Shown here piece after piece: positions 35,537-47,273 of a DNA stretch of 64,000 nucleotides (its first letter is position 1; every line of letters begins with the position of its first letter). This DNA comes from Cladopsammia gracilis. Its lineage: Eukaryota; Cnidaria; Anthozoa; Scleractinia; Dendrophylliidae. The stretch lies in the NCBI GenBank assembly GCA_022457155.1, contig JAJGOT010000157.1, positions 974,501-1,038,500 of the forward strand, written 5' to 3'. The notes beneath the pieces were generated by a model. It did no database searches. It saw nothing but the letters and a program-made list of their open reading frames with translations, and was not told where the DNA came from. The position numbers and the translations under genes are program-made.

Positions 35537-36650
35537 AGCGGAGCACTCACAGCCCCATACTCATAGAACCTATGCCCGTCATTTTTCATGGTCATGGCTA
35601 GCGGAATGCTTCGCAAAATCCGAGGTCTTAGCAATTTTGAAAGCCAACCGAGGCGTACCGAGGCTTTGTTTTTCGCGCGGCCACACAGCCCGTGAGCTCG
35701 GTAAACACTTTTGTTGGATTGTTGTGTTTAGCGGAGAATTAAAGTCGTTATTTTCCTGCAGTTTTTCGCGGTTTGCTACTCAAGACAGGGATACTAATTA
35801 AGGGATATCCAGAAGCCGCTTTAGTGGAAAAAGAAGAGCTTTCAGGAATAAAATCTTGCTTCAAGGAACTTCATATTATTAATGCAGGAGCAATGCGGGG
35901 AGATGCTTTGTTTTTATTACGGATTTCAGAACCGAAGAAGTTTTAACGAATTTCCAAGCAGTCCAGTGCTTTAAAGGTAAAATAAATCACATTTTTCGAT
36001 GGTAATTTATGTTAATATCAATTTTTGATTGACTTTTCCTTTGTGGCCTCTTAAGTTTTGGAGACACGTTTATGAAACGTGTTCAAATTAAGTCGTGTTG
36101 TTATCTTGAATTTCATCGAGGACAGCTCTGCCTTGATGCATGATGCGCTATAAATGGTACGTGTTTTGCTTTTAAACATAAATTAATGGAGATTTGAATA
36201 AAATTTTTCGAAAGAAGATTGTGTTGTCGGTTTTATGTCTTTGTTCATTCATTACAAAGATTAAAAAGCGATTTTATGTAAACAAAACAAGACTTAGATG
36301 TTCTGTCTTCACTCGCGTCGCCTTATGCAAATATGTTTGTGTATTTTTGCAATTTTGATTTCCAAATCAGTTTCTCGGGCAATTTTTGACAAACAAAAAC
36401 TGTGTTTTATTCGGAAAGTAGTCGTACTAGTTATTCTAGACAGAGAAAAGTTGTTTTTGTGAACTTTTGTACGGTTTAAATTACTGTGCAGACGGTCGGG
36501 TAATACTGTTTTTGAGAATTGCTAAAATTGAAAATAGCCCGGTCGTTAATCTTAATTCTTGTGCTTCCAACCTTTCACCTTAGTTAAGTTTCACTTTAGT
36601 TAAGCTTGTTCAAAGTGCGACGCTGTTAGGCTTGGCCTATCTATATATAT
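35537..36650 (+). repeat. Dispersed repeat family C, copy 4 (longest)
   Basis: Contains all landmarks in order: TAGCGGAGCACT, TTTTTCATGGTCATGGCTAG, TTTTTCGCGCGGCCACACAG, CGCGGTTTGCTACTCAAGAC, GCGGGGAGATG, TTACAAAGATTAAAAAGCGA, TTTTGATTTCCAAATCAG, GTGCAGACGGTCGGGTAA, and the terminal CCTATCTATATATATTA. About 1.1 kb, so probably close to full length. No ORF of significance. Confidence 0.7.
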
Positions 36651-37501
36651 TATCTACTTAAGGTGACTCCTTAGTACTGTATTGCGCATCACCACTGCGC
36701 ATACTTTCTTGCGTCAATAACGCGTGCACGAGCGTGCGCACAGTTCGAGGATAAGTTGGCCAAATGAATAAGAGGTTGTTTCTCCTAAACGAGCATGCTG
36801 ACCTAATACTACTGTTGAAATCATCCTCTTTGACTTGAAAAAGTTTAATACAATTTCTTTGTCAGGAAAAACACGTACACAGCCATTACTCTGGGCTAAA
36901 CAATTTAGTAGTATAGCTCACTTCTTCCTGCAGCTTGAAAAAATCTTACCGGGGATCCTGTGCAGGCTGACAACACACTTGTTTTGCTAGAATTCAAATG
37001 TCCCTTTAAGAGAAAAATCTCAAAAAGAGTTACCCCTGCTCATTAAAAAGATAAAGTACAAATGAAAAAAAGTAAATCAGGGGCTGTTCGTAGATGCTTG
37101 CTTTAGAATGTGTTCTTGGCAACAGTTAAAACCCAACATAGACCACAACTCCAGCTTTAACGTAGGTGATCAAATTCATACATTTAAAAACAAAACCCCG
37201 CTAGCATGGGGTGTCTGTTTCCTATTTTTAAAATATACAAGCGGAATGGAAGCAAAGCGACTCTTTGACCTAGGCTCTTCAAAACAACGAAACAGACAAA
37301 ATTTGATAAAATAATGCAAAATATTTCAGAGAAAGACATCTGGTGCTCTTATGGAAAAGTAAGAATAGGGTTTACGGAAAAAAGATTACAAAGAAGATGG
37401 ACAGCGAATGACTTTTATGCTTCATGCATCAAGAAAACCAAACCAGGTTTTCATGGAGGGAGGTATTCCTATTGCATTTTTTGCGAAGAAGTTGCTTACG
37501 A
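36651..37501. other. Unassigned region with short plus-strand ORFs
   Basis: ORFs at 37108-37314 and 37314-37505 (plus) are adjacent but show no recognised domain. GCGCATCACCACTGCGC at about 36684-36700 is a small hairpin. The region leads into the ATT microsatellite. Confidence 0.3.
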
Positions 37502-37562
<61 letters not shown>

Positions 37563-37617
37563 ATAATTTTATTAACAAATTTCTTAAAACAATCTTAACT
37601 TTACAATATAAAATTAC

Positions 37618-37652
<35 letters not shown>

Positions 37653-37653
37653 G
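37502..37653. repeat. Two (TAA)n/(ATA)n microsatellites
   Basis: TAA repeats occupy 37502-37560, then a 55-bp AT-rich interlude, then ATA repeats at about 37617-37650. They inflate ORFs on both strands (poly-Ile) which should be ignored. Confidence 0.95.
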
Positions 37654-37679
37654 TTGAAACCTTTTCATCAGAACTGGTC

Positions 37680-37905
37680 TACTGTTCAGAAGAAAGTAAG
37701 AGAATACATCGAATCTGACTTGGATCATAGTCATCAGGAAGGGGGTTGTTTGCCTTGCAAAAGCCTCTGCTCTCCATACATATTCCACCCTCATTCCCTT
37801 TTCCACGAAAAGGTGCATGCTGTAGTCTGTCAAGAGCTTCAACTCAACGCTTGCGTATTTCAGCAATGCATCCCAGCTAAGACCTGGACGAGGTAAGATT
37901 CAAGC
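37680..37905 (-). pseudogene. Fragment of viral-type DNA polymerase B (Polinton/linear-plasmid type)
   Basis: Read on the minus strand from about 37895: RPGLSWDALL, then ELKLLTDYSMHLFVEKG. After a frameshift near 37785 comes KANNPLPDDYDPSQ. This order (PGLxWDA, ELLTD, EKG, KANNP-DYDP) is what I know from the protein-primed family B polymerases of Polinton/Maverick-like elements in cnidarian genomes. Only about 75 residues remain; it runs into the microsatellite and the catalytic region is absent. Dead fragment. Confidence 0.65.
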
Positions 37906-39315
37906 TTCGGAGAAAAGTGAGCTAGGATCACCATGTTCCTATACTACTAACTGTGATCACGAGATCATGCACGCAAGAAGTGTTTTGAGTCAATGCCGTT
38001 TGATCGAGACTGTCTACCTCTGCCGTGGACCATATATCAAATTGTCCTTATGGTCGGTAGGTTTTATCTATTACAGTTTTCAAGCAGCATACCATTTCAA
38101 CTATGCTTTATGCTAGCGCGTAAAGTAATGTGAACTGATCAAATAATCACGAGTGATAGGCAGTACAACATAAAAATTAACTATAGTCCATTACATCTAT
38201 TTCGCGAGAATGATGACCTATGTTTTTTATTGCATTTTTCGAAACAATGCTCGGTAGGGAAAAATCAGGGAAAGTTAAAAAAAAAAAACGTTCCTCAACT
38301 TTTATCTGAGGAATCACTTTAGCACTTTAATGTTGTTAATATCTTTTATGCGACAGCTCTTTTTAGCCAACTTCTTTTAACTCTAACTATCTGAGTTAGT
38401 TTCAAGCTAATTCACTTATCTTAGAAACTGGAGGAATTTAAACCAAGAAAAAAACAAAAACAACTGACCAAAAGGATGCCAGATATCAAACTTCACGATG
38501 AAAGATGGGAATATCGTTCGTCTTGAAAAAATACATTCAGAATCGTCTTATCGCGTACTCTCCCGTTGCTGATAGTTTCTTCCAAAGTAATAGTTATTGC
38601 ACCAGGATGCCGCAGCGATCATTTTGGATCTGAACATCTGAGGATGACAGGAGTTAATATGATCTCGTTCAGCCTGTTTTGGTTCGTCTGGGGGAATTTT
38701 ATAGACTTTTGTGCGAATGGTTATGGAACGCATATTTTTCGTGGTCAAGTGGCACTTGACCACGAAAAATATGCGTTTTAAACCGAAGCCCATCGGTTCA
38801 TACAGGCAAGAACGATACGAAGACGCGACCGTGTTTAAATGTTGTTGCAAGACTTTGATGACTAACAGCCTCAACTCAAGGGTGAGACGCTGAGCGAAGT
38901 GAATGCAGGCAAAGAGCGCAAGAGACGCCTCGATGGAGGAAAGATCTATATCATTCTGATCTCGAAGAATCTTGAAACCTGAAAATCTCTATAGTACAAA
39001 ATGGAAATGTAAGCTAATGCATTACTCCGTCCAAATGCTCCGAGGAGAAAAACCCTGGGCTAGCTGAACTCAACAATGCAGTGACTTGCGGAATAGGACA
39101 AAAAAAAAAAAAAAGAAACAGGTAAATTAAATGGTAACGACAATTTTCCACTCCAGAATCTTCAGGGAGACGCTAAGCACCAGCGTTCGTCACTAGGATT
39201 TCTGGGATCGTTTGGTTAACCAAGCTTAGTTACGATAGGTTAATCGTTTCCAACCAATTAACCACTCATAGCTCGTATTGGTTACCAAACCATACCAAAA
39301 ATCACAGGGACGATT
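37906..39315. other. Spacer with a perfect 47-bp palindrome
   Basis: Mostly unassigned. 38729-38775 is a perfect inverted repeat centred on AGTGGCACT-type sequence (arms CGCATATTTTTCGTGGTCAA and its complement). ORFs that cross it on both strands (38548-38874 minus, 38566-38781 plus) share residues because of the palindrome and are not credible. Confidence 0.5.
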
Positions 39316-39500
39316 CACTGTCGCGTAATTACTCGCTGCGTTTTACGTGCATAAATACAATTAGAGACAATGTATGAACAGCTTGCGTAAACGTAAAAAG
39401 TTGAACCGTGCTCAAGTTTTAACTTTTGCGCAAACTGTTCATACATCATCTCAATTATACTTAAGCATGTAAAAAATTACGAAAAAATTACGAAACAGTG
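39316..39500. mobile_element. Palindromic MITE-like element (~185 bp)
   Basis: Left arm from CACTGTCGCGTAATTAC through CAATTAGAGACAATGTATGA and GAACAGCTTGCG. The right arm mirrors it through GCAAACTGTTCATACATCA, TCTCAATTATAC and ACGAAACAGTG, with small indels. No coding capacity. Confidence 0.6.
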
Positions 39501-40867
39501 GAAATTCAGCTTAATGGGACAATAAAACGGTAATCACCTTTTTATGAATATCGCACACGATTTTGTTTGAAACACCCGTACGAAAAATACCAGTATTGTC
39601 TGCAGCTAACACACCTCCACTCCTCAAACTGTGGGATCACATCTTCGAAATTTCATAAAAAATTACCAAGCGAAGAGCTCCCAATGCGAAAATGAAAAAT
39701 CAAAATGTAAAAAAGGACAACACTGGAAAAAATAAAAAATAAAAAATATTTGAAGGACCACAAGTGAGATTTTGCTTACAATACAATAAAATGCAATAGT
39801 TTACTAGTTCCTCCAACTTGTTTTATCAGAACTAATTTACAATACGATAAAAAATCAAATGTAAGAAATTACAATATTTCTGTCATTTATGATACATTAT
39901 TAATAAAATTAATAAGACACTACAATATTATTATATCAAATGTATATATGATTTACTTCATATATATCATTTCACAATATTATTATATATGATACATTAA
40001 CCAATAATATTTTTTTGTTAGTTAATGCACTTGTTGATCTTAGAGATTCTTTAAACAAGCAAGACTCGTCAGTACTGATTTGTGTCAATTTGAGCACAGG
40101 GCAAAAAGTTAGAGGGGAGGGGCTGATGGCACAAGCCCTCAAACTTTTAACAACAGGACACAGCCCAAAATTGACGTAAGGGGTGTAAATAATTTGACAA
40201 GGAACTTTATTTAGGCTCAATACAGTAGGAACAGTATAGTTTCTTCGTCTATCGTGATCCAAAGTGTCAGGAATGCTTGTCACGTGACCTATCGCGACCC
40301 AAACAGCAACCAATGCCCTGAATTTAACCCTTACACAAAGAACGAAACCCCAACCGTTACCCATTAATCCTTACCCAACAATTCTAAACCTGACACCGGT
40401 ATAAGTTAGGCATAACCCTAGCTTTCACCCGGTGGTGTCTTAATTCCTGGTCACGTGACCTTTATTGTTCTCATTAATGCGAAAAATACTGGCAGTACAG
40501 TTCCTGTTTTACATTCCTCTTGAACTATCCAATGCAACTAGAGTTTTTAGTTTCCTCGCTATAGCCTGGCAGTAGTTCTAATGAGAACTATGGAGAGAAA
40601 ATCAGAAAAAAGCGAAGAAAATGAAAAGGGAGAATTTGATCTGGCAAGCGGCTATAATTGTAAAATGACTGTACGTTTATTTCATATCTTATACTCTGCT
40701 TTTTTGTGCCAAACGATGTTTAGCTCGTGATAAATATCAGCAACAGTTCTATTTTCCTGTTCCTTTGAAATGAATAAATGAATCCAAAACAGCGATAACT
40801 CTTTTTCATTTTCAACGAAGGCATATTTTTATATCTTACATAAACACATCATGCAAACTCCTTTACA
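39501..40867. other. Spacer; one 130-codon minus ORF of doubtful meaning
   Basis: The minus ORF at 39972-40364 is the longest in the area but lacks any recognised domain, signal or repeat. Around 39780-39990 the sequence is dominated by TATTAATAATATAT words. No gene is called. Confidence 0.35.
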
Positions 40868-41124
40868 ATTCACTCGCATGCACTTGATACTTATATAAAC
40901 ATTATGCATTTTTAATCCATGTGTCAGTCGTTTGCTAACATGCACGCACTTTTAATTCATATATAAACATTATACTTTCTTATTTTTCTTATTACATGTA
41001 TCAGTTGTTTACTAACACGCGCACACTTAATACTCATATAAACATTATTATCCATTCGTACTGTATTTCATGTATCAGTTGTTTACTGAAATACGCACAC
41101 ACTTAATAGTTGATAAACATTACT

Positions 41125-41480
41125 AGTTCAATACAGTTACATATGGCAAGCACACCATAAAATATACTGGGCCTTAGATATGGAATATTGTATTCAAAGA
41201 CATTAGAAGTTTACCAACAATGTCATCTTTTGAGAAAAACATTCGTAAGCTTGACTTAGATACTTTAGCCACTGATAACTCCTCCGAAACTTGTATATTA
41301 TGTAGTTCTTAACGTAAGTTTTGTATTTTATCTTGTATATATTGTAAATATTTAAACAATTTTAACCAGTTTCAGCATTTATAAGAAAAGTTAGATTTTG
41401 ATATTTTTAATATTTTATAGTGTCCTCATTTAGTGGTTTTATTATCGTATAGACACTTAACTAAAGGAACTCATTCATTC
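41125..41480 (+). mobile_element. LINE 3' end inserted in the 66-bp satellite
   Basis: A non-satellite block with a short reading SFEKNIRKLDLDTLATDNSS, then a stop, an AT-rich 3' UTR and a terminal TAGTGTCCTCATTTAGTGG, GACACTTAACTAAAGG. The same type of end (TGTCC...ATTAGT...GACACTTAAATAAAG) occurs at 53890-53935 and 52930-52980. This resembles 3' tails of CR1/L2-type LINEs. Truncated copy. Confidence 0.5.
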
Positions 41481-42984
41481 GTAATTCATGTATCAGTTAT
41501 TTGCTAACACCTAACACGCGCTCTCTTAAAACTTAAGCAAATATAAATATTATCCCTTCTTAATTCATGTATCCGTTGTTCGCTAACATGTGTACACTCA
41601 ATACTTTTATAAACATTATCCCTTCTTAATCCATGTATCAGTTATTTGCTAACACGCGCACACTCAGTACTTATATAAACATCACCCCGTCGTAATTCAT
41701 GTATCATTTATTTGTTAACACTCTCTTAATACTTATATAAATATTATCCCTCCTCAATTCATGTATCAGTTGTTTGCTAACACGTGCACACTCAATACTT
41801 CCACAAACGTTATCCCGTCTTAATTCATGTATCATTTGTTTGTTAACACACGCTCTCTTAATACTTATATAAATATTACCCCGTCGTAATTCATGTATCA
41901 GTTGTTTGTTAACACGCGCACACTCAATACTTATATAAACATCACCCCGTCGTAATTCATGTATCAGTTCTTTGCTAACACGCGCTCTTTTAATACTTAT
42001 ATAAATATTATCCCTTCTTAATTCAAGTATCCGTTGTTCGCTAACACGTGTACGCAAACAACACTTTTATAAATATTACTCGTCGTAATTCATGTATCAG
42101 TTATTTGCTAACACGCGCTCTCTCAATACTTATATAAAAACTATCCCTCCTTAATTCATGTATCAGTTACTTGCTAACACGCGCACACTCAATACTTATA
42201 TAAACATTACCTCGTCGTAATTCATGTATCAGTTATTTGTTAACACGCGCTCTTTTAATACTTATATAAATATTATCCCTCCTTAATTCATGTATCAGTT
42301 GTTCGCTAACACGTGCACACTCAATACTTCTGTAAACGTTATCCCGTCGTAATTCATGTATCAGTTGTTTGTTAACACGCGCTCTTAATACTTATATAAA
42401 CATTATCCCGTCATAATTCATGTATCAGTTGTTTGCTAACACGCGCTCTCTTAATACTTATATAAATATTATCCCTCCTTAATTCATGTATCAGTTGTTC
42501 GCTAACACGTGCACACTCAATACTTCTGTAAACGTTATCCCGTCGTAATTCATGTATCAGTTGTTTGTTAACACGCGCTCTTAATACTTATATAAACATT
42601 ATCCCGTCATAATTCATGTATCAGTTGTTTATTAACACGCGCACACTCAATACTTATCTAAACATCACCCCGTCGTAATTCATGTATCAGTTATTTGTTA
42701 ACACGCGCTCTCTAAATACTTATATAAATATCATCCCTTCTTAATTCATGTATCCGTTGTTGCTAAAGCACGCGCACACTCTAAATACTCATATAAACAT
42801 TAGTATCCCTTCTTATTTCATGTATCCGTTGTTTTCTAAAGCACGCGCACATTCTTTATTATAAACATTATCCCCTAATATATCAGTTGTTTGCTAAGAC
42901 GCGCTTACTCTTACATCGTATAAAAACATCTCTTCTCAATTCATGTATAATTTATCGCTAACACGCGCAGCACTCGTAATGCTT

Positions 42985-43480
42985 ATATGGACAGTGTAAA
43001 GAGTATCGTGAAGCGGGGAAGAAGCGGCCTTCGGCCCCCGAAACTTCCCTTTAATTTTGGCAATCTCGTCCTTCAGCTTGAATGGATAAAGAGACGAAGT
43101 AACTTCCGATAGAGTAGAAGCCAAGCTGGAATCTGCTGGACAGAGGGCGGTGATAGTATCAGCAGTGGACTTGGTGAGGCGAGTGATTACTTGGCGTAAA
43201 ACTATTTGTGACCAACCACGAGGTGCATGTTTGCCAAATCCTGCTTGGTTATTCGGTGGTTATCTGGTACTCAGCTAGAACTTCCATCAAGGCCACCGGT
43301 ATGCCCTGCCAAGAATCTGTTGCTTGGTCAGAAGGTTTCATCGAGGAACGCTTCTTGCGAGGCCTGATAAAATGCAATGTGAAAAACAAAAGATTTTACA
43401 AGACGAAGGCGAACCAAAAACATATGATATTGAAAGATATGTAACGGTAGCTACGTATTATACTGCCATTGGCCTGAATC
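42985..43480 (-). pseudogene. Open segment interrupting the 66-bp satellite; possible coding fragment
   Basis: On the minus strand about 85 codons stay open from near 43250 down to about 42990, reading HAPRGWSQIV, then TKSTADTITALCPADSS, then LKDEIAKIKGKFRGPKA. Composition is protein-like (Ala/Ser/Lys, amphipathic end). A stop precedes it and satellite follows. I do not recognise the family. It may be an exon piece or part of an inserted element. Confidence 0.3.
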
Positions 43481-44174
43481 CAATACCACACATAAACATT
43501 ATATCACATATCAGTTATTGCCTAGCACGTGCACTCTTACTACTTATATATAATCATTATCCCTTTAATTCATGTATCATAAAGTTTGCTAACACGCGCA
43601 TACTTAATGTTTATTTATATAAACATTCATGCCTTCAAAGCCTTAATTCATGTATCACTTATTTGCTTACACACGCACTCTCAATGCTTATTTATATAAA
43701 CGTTATATGCCTTCTAGACCTTAATTCATGTATCAGTTATTTGCTAACAAGCGCACTCTTAATACTTCTATAAACATGACCCCGTCGTATTTCATATAAT
43801 AGTTACGCACGCACTCTTAATGCTTACGAATTCAGACTGGGTGATGTTTTGTATGTATCAGTTGTTTGCTAATACGCACACACTTAATTCTTAAATATCC
43901 ATGACCAGTCCTTAATTTATGTATCAGTTGTTTGTTAACACACACAAACAATTAATTCTTGTATATGCCGGCATTATTAACCCTCCTTAATTCATGTACC
44001 AGTTATTTGCTAATATACGCAAACTATTAATACTTATAAAAAAATTATCCCTCCTTAATTCATGTACCAGTTATTTGCTAAAACACGCGCACCTTCTTGC
44101 TTGTTATATAAACACAGTTATCATTCCTTCTTAAATCATATATGGGTCGAGCTTGCTAACACGCGCAACATGGT

Positions 44175-45626
44175 TGCTATCGTTAATAACGCCTAAATTT
44201 TAAAGCAGGCCTTATAAATCGCTGTTTTACGACTAAGATAATTTGCACAGATTAGAAACTATCAGAAGCATGCAACAGGAACAGCTATTGATCCATTATC
44301 CTGATCATGGGTCCATTTCATCGGATGAGAGTGAAGATCCTTTCATAGAGTTTCCAAGGCGTTTTGAAGTAGCTTGAAATAGCTGAAAATATATAGTACA
44401 TTTAACAATTAGACTGCAATCTCGTAGTTTCTTACCGTGGTGGAAGTATTAAAATTCACGGGAGTTTCGCTGAATGTTTGAAATGAGAAACCCCCAAAAG
44501 GTAGCAGACTTGTGTTCTTGTGGACATTGTTTCCCAAAGGTTCTCGATCGGTGGTTAACCTCCCAGTCGTCGCAAAAACGAATTTCAACCCCTAAAAGGT
44601 CCGTCAATCACTCCCAGCACTTTAATATGGAAGTTCCCTTAGGTCTTGTTTTACCTGAATGGCTATAGGATAAGCCCCGACCCAAGAATCAAGATGACGG
44701 AATTCCAGCAGTTTTCTAGGGTACAAAAATATTTGTATAAAATTCCTGGAGTTTTTCTGGAGTAGTGTGAACACTGCAGACCACAATTGTCAAAGTATAT
44801 ACCCAATTTCAGACGAAGATAGCAGCTCAATTCCAATTTTTCGGAGCCTTACATATCTACATAGGGACGTACTACCCGGATTTGATGACTACTTCTGCAC
44901 CCAATTTTGTAGTTAACGGCTATGGGTTATTGAATGCCCAGGGATTGAGCGTAAACACGAAAAGTCTATGATCAGTTTCCTTTTTTTTTTCTCCTAAAGT
45001 TAGTTTAGCAAACAGGGAAACACTAGGCGCAAGTTAAAAGGCGACCGCAAGGAGTCCAAGGAAGCATGACGCTTGAGCCCAACCTAAGAACAAAAGACTT
45101 TGAATTATTATGTTCCTGTTGATGTACCTGTGATGTGATTTGTTTCGCGTCACTAGTCGTCCTTGTGTCCTTCTTCTCCTCCTTTATAACCTGAGGTGAA
45201 AACGAAATGTCTATAAGGCCAGGCCAAACAAGAACGGGAGTCAACGAGAGCTAAAGAATAAGAATTAGACGAGAGTTTCCTTTAAGTCTCAGTTACTACA
45301 GCGATTCCAGTCAAGAGATTTAAAGTGTACAAGTAGAATGTACACGTGACCAAAGCGCTCATCTTTTTAACAGTGGCCAATTCCTGACTGAGATCTCTTC
45401 AATTTAAAAAGAACGTGTCTGGATAGCTTTGCAGTAGGTGGATGAGGCGAACGAACGTAATAACTAATTCCCTCCATGAACTTAATAATTGGACATGATT
45501 AAATAGTTGAGCCCACTGAACATTTACGAAAACTTCTGACTGCAAAACTCATAAAAATTTGAAGCGAAGGCCAAACAAAAGAAAACTCTGAACGACGACT
45601 TTCAAGATCATGAGTTTCAAATTTGT
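44175..45626. other. Spacer, no recognised gene
   Basis: A 34-codon acidic ORF near 44274-44378 and a 64-codon ORF at 44474-44668 (plus) have no known domain. The remainder is ordinary sequence. Confidence 0.35.
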
Positions 45627-45989
45627 GATGTTGCAGCTCTCGTAAGGTCTCACATCATTGGTTTGCAACCCTTAGAGCTAACAATAGGACAAACAACACA
45701 ACAATGGACCCTAACCCTGAAAACAATAGCAGCTGTGTTTTACCGGTCCAATGAAAATAGAGGTTTCGAAGAGCTGCAACCCTACTGAAATTTGTTAAGG
45801 GCTGTCGATAAGTGCATGACCAATTTCAAGGCAAACGAGAGGAAGTCGGCGACTCTAGTCCTCACTTTTACTCATGGCTTTGAATCACTTTCGCAAATAA
45901 GCAAAGGCTTGTTCGAGCAGCTGCATCAGATGATGACATCAAGACTTACCTCTTTCCAGCTATTCCTGGGTTCTTTTCCCTTTCCTTAA
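45600..45989 (+). pseudogene. Coding-like segment, copy 1 of a duplicated ORF core
   Basis: Bases 45627-45775 match 63539-63687 at all but about five positions and are open in the same frame, reading VAALVRSH, GLQPLELTI, QTTQQWTLTLKTIAAVFYR and NENRGFEEL. Here a stop follows soon after (near 45788), and a further open stretch (45792-45989) begins in the same neighbourhood. Function unknown. The confined identity suggests a mobile or repeatedly copied fragment; a real duplicated exon is the alternative. Confidence 0.4.
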
Positions 45990-46328
45990 TGATGAAAATT
46001 CCTCAATCTAAGACAGAATGCAGATTTTAATAAATTCTCCATAAAGGTACATGTAAGGCAACATCAAATTCAGTTGAGCTCTCCTCGCCTTTGAAGTGAT
46101 CAGTAGAGTTGCATGTCCGTAGTCACGATAATTGTCAGTCTTTTGAAATCAGCCGCATAAAACAGATCTTTTAGCAGATTTTCTCTCGTTTCCATCGGTG
46201 ACTTTTCTAAAACTTCGCCAATTGTGAGATACAAACGTTCACATATTCTTTTAAGAAAAAAATATGTAACAGGGCCTCACAGAATACCACTATAACAGTG
46301 AAGTGAGCTCCCTGTATAACGATTGTTA

Positions 46329-46360
<32 letters not shown>

Positions 46361-46631
46361 GTTATTGTTATTATTATTATTTGTTTGATAGCTCAACGTA
46401 CGAAATTGCGTGGTATTGGGAAAACCGTCTCGCTGACCCTGTGTCTTTTCCTTCACAAATGTTGTCCGTATTCATTTCCGCCAGATTGCCATTCTCTTGG
46501 TGTTGTGTTTCCATGGCACTGACAACTGATAAATAAGGATATAAAAAATGTTGAAATCCTTTCGTAAACTACAATTGGAAGACAAGAAAATTGTGCGTTA
46601 TTTTGTCAATTATATGCACGGGCTTTTATTA
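45990..46631. other. Spacer with ATT microsatellite
   Basis: Contains an (ATT/GTT)n microsatellite at about 46323-46382. ORF 46303-46536 is driven by it. No gene recognised. Confidence 0.5.
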
Positions 46632-47086
46632 AGTAATGCTTCACATAAGAACTATAGCAAACTTCATTGTTCTGCGGCATTGGCTCTTCCCCACATAGAA
46701 TATCTTTGATTTTAAGAATAGAGGAGTGGCTGATAGTTCATAATTATATTTCAGTATAAAAATACAGAAAATCCATTTGCGTCAAATATATTTTAGGAAA
46801 TGTTCGTGCTTAACCAATCAGAATAGCAGAAGACAATAGCTACTAATTTTGCTTCTTTGATGAAGCTCCCCAAATACAATATCTTTTAAAAATTGCAAGT
46901 TGTTTGATTGGGTCTCAAAATACTTGAAACCATAAAAAAATTAGACTTTATGCACCTTGAACCTTAGCTTTTTAGCGGTGTTTGAGTCTAGGCCAATGAG
47001 GTCACTAGTTGTAACAATGATAATAGTTGACATTCCATCGTGCATTGCCGTTCAGCGCTATCCTTCATATACGGATCATAACTTAA
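46632..47086 (+). repeat. Dispersed repeat family D, copy 2
   Basis: Near-complete second copy of the block at 23665-24110, from TTCATTGTTCTGCGGCATTG to CGGATCATAACTTAA, with scattered substitutions and a few indels. Immediately followed by unrelated sequence (ACCCTAGGGAGCCACC). Confidence 0.75.
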
Positions 47087-47273
47087 TACCCTAGGGAGCC
47101 ACCTAACTTTCGCTGGCGGCCAATTCTGTTCTGTTTAATCCCAGCTATGGATAAACCTCTTTCTGTGATAGACTTAAATGAATGAATTAGAAAAAAAAGT
47201 GAGGACATATATGTATATACGTATATATACCTTGTTGCAATTTGTATCTCGCATCTTAGTATTTTAGTATCAC

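Larger units (their letters stand above)
40868..44174 (+). repeat. 66-bp satellite with alternating subtypes
   Basis: Unit: AATTCATGTATCAGTTGTTT, GCTAACACGCGCACACTCAA, TACTTATATAAACATTATCC, CGTCGT. Two subtypes tend to alternate (GCACACTC with CCGTCGT; GCTCTCTT with AAATATTATCCCTCCTT), giving a ~132-bp higher-order unit. About 180 bp from 42300 repeats almost exactly from 42480. Homogeneous core about 41690-42960; edges (40868-41120, 43480-44174) are diverged. Interruptions lie at about 41125-41480 and 42985-43480. 66 is a multiple of three, so one minus frame stays open for 117 codons (41704-42057); that is not evidence of a gene. Confidence 0.92.

Noticed and set aside
37429..37866. 145-codon minus ORF with poly-Ile
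   Set aside because: Most of it is the ATT microsatellite; only the first ~55 codons correspond to the polymerase B fragment, and even these include a frameshift.
39972..40364. 130-codon minus ORF
   Set aside because: No domain, no splice or start context, and composition typical of chance ORFs here.
41704..42057. 117-codon minus ORF with a 22-residue repeat
   Set aside because: The 66-bp satellite unit is a multiple of three, so the frame stays open without selection.
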